Below are positions 7,801 to 10,324 of a stretch of DNA of 10,324 bases, one piece after another; the first letter of the stretch is position 1, and each line of letters begins with the position of its first letter. Position numbers and translations under genes: made by a program. Under the pieces are notes generated by a model that was not told the origin of the DNA, ran no database searches, and saw only the letters and a program-made list of their open reading frames with translations. This DNA is from Saprospiraceae bacterium (GTDB lineage Bacteria > Bacteroidota > Bacteroidia > Chitinophagales > Saprospiraceae): the NCBI GenBank assembly GCA_029262975.1, contig JAJCYJ010000597.1, positions 1 through 10,324 of the forward strand. The letters are read 5' to 3'.

Positions 7801-8183
7801 AATCTCATTACTGCTTTTCTGCATTCGAGATTATATTGCTCAACACTGATCTTTGTACCGATATCATCTTTTGTGATTCCCAATTCTTTTTCCACCTTTA
7901 ACTCTACGGGTAGCCCATGGGTATCCCATCCTCCTTTACGTTCTACACGTTGTCCTTTCATAGTATGATACCGGCAGAATAAATCCTTGACGGTTCGCGC
8001 CATAACGTGATGAATTCCTGGCTTACCATTTGCTGAAGGGGGGCCTTCATAGAAAACAAAAGATTGATCTTCTGATCGCCCTTCGATACTTTTTTGGAAT
8101 ATCTTTTCTTTATTCCAAAATGTGAGTATCTCCTGATCTATTTGTGGAAGATCTAACTTTTTGAATTCTCTGTATTGTGGCAT
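4887..8183 (-). CDS. ileS: Isoleucyl-tRNA synthetase, IleRS2-like type
   Basis: This cytoplasmic class Ia synthetase of 1098 residues charges tRNA-Ile with isoleucine using ATP and edits mischarged valine. Visible in order are EGPPSANGKPGIHH (46-59), where the HIGH signature reads G56-I57-H58-H59, and WDTHGLPVE (86-94). The editing domain has AWTTTPWTLPSN (237-248) and GTGIVHIAPSFGADD (351-365). DWNLSRSRYWGTPLP (491-505), CEGVDQTRGWFYSLH (604-618) and the KMSKS loop K646-MSKR-650 follow. An anticodon-binding helical domain comes after about residue 700. The C-terminal tail has no CxxC zinc pairs, fitting the eukaryote-like IleRS2 type rather than the E. coli type. Length is typical or slightly short for Bacteroidota. 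The chosen ATG gives the usual N-terminus (YREFKKLDLPQIDQEIL) and has no Shine-Dalgarno. The metalloprotease gene lies 223 bp upstream on the same strand with a possible terminator between, so ileS is probably transcribed alone. Confidence 0.98.
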   Translation of the reverse strand: MPQYREFKKLDLPQIDQEILTFWNKEKIFQKSIEGRSEDQSFVFYEGPPSANGKPGIHHVMARTVKDLFCRYHTMKGQRVERKGGWDTHGLPVELKVEKELGITKDDIGTKISVEQYNLECRKAVMRFKEMWDDLTRKMGYWADLDNPYITFTNDYIESVWSLLKILHSKKLIYKGYTIQPYSPAAGTGLSSHELNMPGAYKDVSDTSAVAQFEVINDEKSAAIFEGNAAGGLYILAWTTTPWTLPSNVALAVGQKINYAKIATYNPYTKEPVNLIIAEDLLSKWFKQDQAEADYESYSSEDKLIPYKMLGNYSGSELEGLRYHQLLPYVQPVDGDAFKVVTGDFVSTSDGTGIVHIAPSFGADDMRIGRQNGLGSLTLVDKQGKFVDEVTDFAGRYVKDYKDEENYRDVNIDISIKLKEENKAFNVQKYKHNYPHCWRTDKPILYYPLDSWFIKASAFRERMVELNNTINWKPTHTGEKRFGNWLENLQDWNLSRSRYWGTPLPLWRTEDGTSEICIGSISELTAEIKKANDILGLTQSVPEDLHKPYIDEVILVSGDGQAMKRESDLIDVWFDSGAMPFAQWHYPKANHEIFKNNFPADFICEGVDQTRGWFYSLHAIGSMVMDSVAFKNVVSTGLVLDKDGVKMSKRLGNVIDPFETLSKYGADPTRWYMMTNAQPWDNLKFDVAGVEEVRRKFFGTLYNTYSFFALYANIDRFSFEQSYIPLKQRPEIDKWIISLLNTLVSNVDRDYADYEPTNAGRAIQSFVEDHLSNWYVRLCRRRFWKGDYNQDKISAYQTLYECLETVSKLMAPIAPFFGDWLYRNLNQASGREKYESVHLALIPNVDEASVDKALEERMDYAQRISSLVLSLRKKESLRVRQPLQKILLPILDQRFKEQVQSVEDLILSEVNIKEIEYITDTAGVIKKRIKPNFKTLGRKLGKDMKAAAQAIEGLTQNEISEIEKSGNYNLSINETNYQLSLEDFEISADEIPGWQVASDGDITVALDITITDILKSEGIARELVNRIQNIRKQNDFDVTDRINVAISDHELVQNAVHSFSEYIKTEVLADHLKLSSEVTGHEVELVEDVTINVLASRV

Positions 8184-8200
8184 TTCTTGTAATTAGCCCG

Positions 8201-8231
8201 CAAATATCCGAATAAGTAAAGAGGTGTGCAA
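8201..8231 (-). promoter_or_regulatory. Candidate ileS promoter
   Basis: On the minus strand GATATTTG (plus-strand 8201-8208) matches TAnnTTTG at all but one fixed base, and TTG (plus-strand CAA, 8229-8231) lies exactly 20 bases upstream, a good -33/-7 spacing. The start of transcription would be near 8195, giving a leader of only about a dozen bases before the ATG at 8183. The mismatch and the short leader keep confidence low. Confidence 0.33.
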
Positions 8232-8310
8232 TGTGCTATTAATATCACCTAATTCTAGTCGACACTAATGAGTCAGATCACATTCAATTCTCTTGCTCTT
8301 TGACTAAAAG

Positions 8311-8334
8311 CTTGGCAATATTATATATACCAAG
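8311..8334 (-). terminator. Possible terminator hairpin downstream of the metalloprotease gene
   Basis: CTTGG (8311-8315) pairs with CCAAG (8330-8334), and ATAT segments inside can add inner pairs. Read on the minus strand, the stem is followed at once by CTTTTAG, a short T-run. It lies about 73 bases past the metalloprotease stop and before ileS, where a terminator would be expected. An alternative pairing, TTGGC (8312-8316) with GCCAA (8338-8342), overlaps it. The low GC content makes it a weak terminator. Confidence 0.38.
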
Positions 8335-8406
8335 ACGGCCAATATACCTTCTTTTAATTCTGGGATACATGCCTAAACCCGTTTTATAACCGAATTCATA
8401 GACTGC

Positions 8407-10324
8407 TTACATCTCACTTAAGCATCCTATTGGCGAACCAGGAGGCAGTGCATTGAGTTGTGGAATTTCTATCTTGGAAGGGTCGTCTAGTCCTTTTTCA
8501 ATAGTAAATTTCAAATATTCTGAGAAGGAATCAGCCCCTGACAGATATGTCGTCTGAATATTTTTCAGACATGCTCTTGCTTCTGCTGCAACTAAAGGGT
8601 CTGCATTTTTACCGTGCGTAATTTTTAATAAATGAGTCGAAAGAACATATTGAACAAGCTGTTCGAGTCCCCTGTGATATGGATTGATTGACTGCTGGAC
8701 AAAAATGGAAGAAGCCACTTGCTCCAAATATTCTGATAGCTTCATGGGATGTCCATGTGCCAGGTTGTGTCGATCTATTCTTGAAAGTCTCTCTGGATGC
8801 AATAACATAGTAAAGACCATATGACTATACGACTCCGCCGGTGCCAGGGCATCAAACGTAAGACTCGTCCGACTTTTAAAAGTCTCCCGGTCCCTTCTGA
8901 ATCCAAAGGCTGTAGGAGGAATGATATTTACTATGTGGTCCGGTAATGCTAATTCTGCCGCAGAGACTGTGTTCAAAATTGACCTTGTGGCATGCCCCTG
9001 GTCCAAAAGTGAAACAGGTTTTACTTTATGATCGAGTGCATCTCCTTTGACATAGTATTGATATTCAAGTCCACCGATCAGTTTTGCAGTTGCTTCCATT
9101 TGATAACGATGCATCAGGTACAATGGGACCAATACTTTCTCCAATTCTGAAAGAGGAGTGCCGGAAGTTATTGAAGCTTCACCAAATCTTTTTAAAGCAT
9201 TATGACGCAAGGTCATCATACGATTCAACTCATCCGCTGCTATAGCACCATTATCCCATAAATGTGATTGTGGGTGAGCACCCCCAGTAGGTCGGGAGTC
9301 TGCATCTGATATGAATTGATATCCTTCTTGCTGAGCAGAAATTACGATTTCATTGAGCGCTTCTTCTTCATTAATATTATCCGCATAGTCAGCGTATCCA
9401 TATGTAATAGATATTTTGTCCCAATCACCAATGCTAGTGTCATATGCTTTGCTAAAATCCAGGACTCCCGAACTTGTCAATTCTATATAAGGATGGGGAT
9501 AATCCATTACAGATGCCCTATTCTTAACACTCGAAGCAAAATTGTGAGAAAGTCCAATTGTATGGCCTACTTCATGTGCCGCTAGTTGGCGTAGTCGGGC
9601 AAGGGCCATTTCTTTCATTTGGCCTGTATTCTCATCAGAATCTGCAAAAGGGGAAAGTATTCCCTGGGCAATTAGATAGTCTTGTCTCACTCTTAAAGAA
9701 CCAAGTGACACGTGGCCTTTTAATATTTCTCCAGTGCGTGGATCTCTGATAGATGAACCATATGACCACCCTCTTGTACTCCGATGCACCCATTGAATCA
9801 CATTATACCTTACATCAAGCATATCCGCTCCATCGGGCAAATCCATAACCTGAAATGTACCCGCTGCAAACCCAGCTGCCTGAAATGCCTGGTCCCACCA
9901 TCTGGCACCTTCCATCAAGGCTGATCTAATTGGCTCAGGGCAACCCGGATCCATATAATATATAATGGGCTCCTTTGCCTCACTAACTGCCGCACTAGGG
10001 TTTTTCTTTTCAAGTCTGTGTCTCGTGATAAACTTCTTGCTGATAGGAGATTCTATTGGAGTAGCATAATCATAAAAAGAAATTGCATTAAATCCTGCAA
10101 AAGGATGAAAAGACCTCGGCTTGTAATGGTTATCGGGCAATCTGATAAAACTATGGTGTTGCCTGACAGAAATAGCGTCCGCTGTCGGAGAAACACTTCT
10201 GATCCATTGGCCTTTAGCTTCACCGGTATAAGTTAAAAGTGCATCAAATTCACAATTATCCGGAAAAGCTTTTGTGCGTTCCATCCAAACCGCACTTCTG
10301 GTTTTATCGAATTTGTATGTTCCC
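8407..10324 (-). CDS. Zinc-dependent metalloprotease of the DUF5117/DUF4953 family, C-terminal 638 residues (5' end beyond the right edge)
   Basis: This is a predicted envelope or secreted zinc endopeptidase; substrate unknown. The catalytic motif HEVGHTIGLSH (plus-strand 9544-9576) is a metzincin-type HExxHxxGxxH with three His ligands and the general-base Glu. A Met-turn, SVMDYP, with Met at 9505-9507, follows 13 residues later. Upstream, MDPGCPEPIRSALMEGARWW and DPRTGEILKGHVSLGSLRVR are typical of the family's catalytic domain. The N-terminal part in view (residues with RSFHPFAGF) resembles the end of the DUF5117 domain. The C-terminal 350 or so residues match the DUF4953 part and end in LPPGSPIGCLSEM. 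The frame stays open through 10324, adding 13 codons (ending SAVW) before the internal Met at 10282-10284, so that Met is not the start. Full members are about 800-900 residues with a signal peptide, which would lie outside the window. ileS follows on the same strand after 223 bp. Confidence 0.9.
   Translation of the reverse strand, partial: GTYKFDKTRSAVWMERTKAFPDNCEFDALLTYTGEAKGQWIRSVSPTADAISVRQHHSFIRLPDNHYKPRSFHPFAGFNAISFYDYATPIESPISKKFITRHRLEKKNPSAAVSEAKEPIIYYMDPGCPEPIRSALMEGARWWDQAFQAAGFAAGTFQVMDLPDGADMLDVRYNVIQWVHRSTRGWSYGSSIRDPRTGEILKGHVSLGSLRVRQDYLIAQGILSPFADSDENTGQMKEMALARLRQLAAHEVGHTIGLSHNFASSVKNRASVMDYPHPYIELTSSGVLDFSKAYDTSIGDWDKISITYGYADYADNINEEEALNEIVISAQQEGYQFISDADSRPTGGAHPQSHLWDNGAIAADELNRMMTLRHNALKRFGEASITSGTPLSELEKVLVPLYLMHRYQMEATAKLIGGLEYQYYVKGDALDHKVKPVSLLDQGHATRSILNTVSAAELALPDHIVNIIPPTAFGFRRDRETFKSRTSLTFDALAPAESYSHMVFTMLLHPERLSRIDRHNLAHGHPMKLSEYLEQVASSIFVQQSINPYHRGLEQLVQYVLSTHLLKITHGKNADPLVAAEARACLKNIQTTYLSGADSFSEYLKFTIEKGLDDPSKIEIPQLNALPPGSPIGCLSEM

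Noticed and set aside
8222..8250. AGGTG/CACCT inverted repeat upstream of ileS, considered as a T-box or other leader element
   Set aside because: The stem is only 5 bp with a 19-base loop; there is no T-box sequence, and T-box control of ileS is not expected in Bacteroidota.
10282..10284. Apparent ATG start of the metalloprotease gene
   Set aside because: The frame continues upstream without a stop to the window edge and encodes family-like residues (KFDKTRSAVW), and a start here would remove the signal peptide and much of the N-terminal domain.

Overview
The window looks like ordinary chromosomal DNA from a member of the Bacteroidota. Three features point that way. The TonB-dependent receptor has an N-terminal carboxypeptidase-regulatory-like domain. 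The isoleucyl-tRNA synthetase is of the long type with a PGIHH signature. The secreted-type metalloprotease belongs to the DUF5117/DUF4953 family common in that phylum. No gene start has a recognisable Shine-Dalgarno sequence, and two upstream regions contain elements resembling the Bacteroidota TTG/TAnnTTTG promoter. A Saprospira-like lineage is a guess from general resemblance only.

Layout, left to right. (1) 1-1740, minus strand: 5' part of a TonB-dependent outer-membrane receptor gene, cut by the left window edge. (2) 1741-2139: a 399-bp divergent intergenic region with a perfect 7-bp hairpin, a candidate minus-strand promoter and a pair of 11-bp near-identical direct repeats 22 bp apart. 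(3) 2140-3885, plus: a sodium/sugar symporter very similar to Vibrio SGLT. (4) 3912-4805, plus: a family 2 glycosyltransferase, 26 bp behind the symporter and probably co-transcribed with it. (5) 4806-4886: a short convergent spacer. (6) 4887-8183, minus: complete ileS. (7) 8184-8406: spacer with a hairpin and a candidate ileS promoter. (8) 8407-10324, minus: a zinc metalloprotease gene whose 5' end lies beyond the right edge.

The receptor and the symporter are divergently transcribed and could serve outer- and inner-membrane steps of nutrient (perhaps sugar) uptake, but the receptor is not a recognisable SusC and no SusD, glycoside hydrolase or regulator gene is in view, so this is only an inference. 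ileS is housekeeping; its GXHH active-site motif predicts natural mupirocin insensitivity, the most consequential observation here. The metalloprotease probably acts in the envelope or outside the cell.

I found no CRISPR array, mobile element, tRNA, rRNA, toxin-antitoxin pair or defence locus, and no convincing evidence of an undescribed multi-gene system. The findings are residue-level oddities and regulatory-looking structure.
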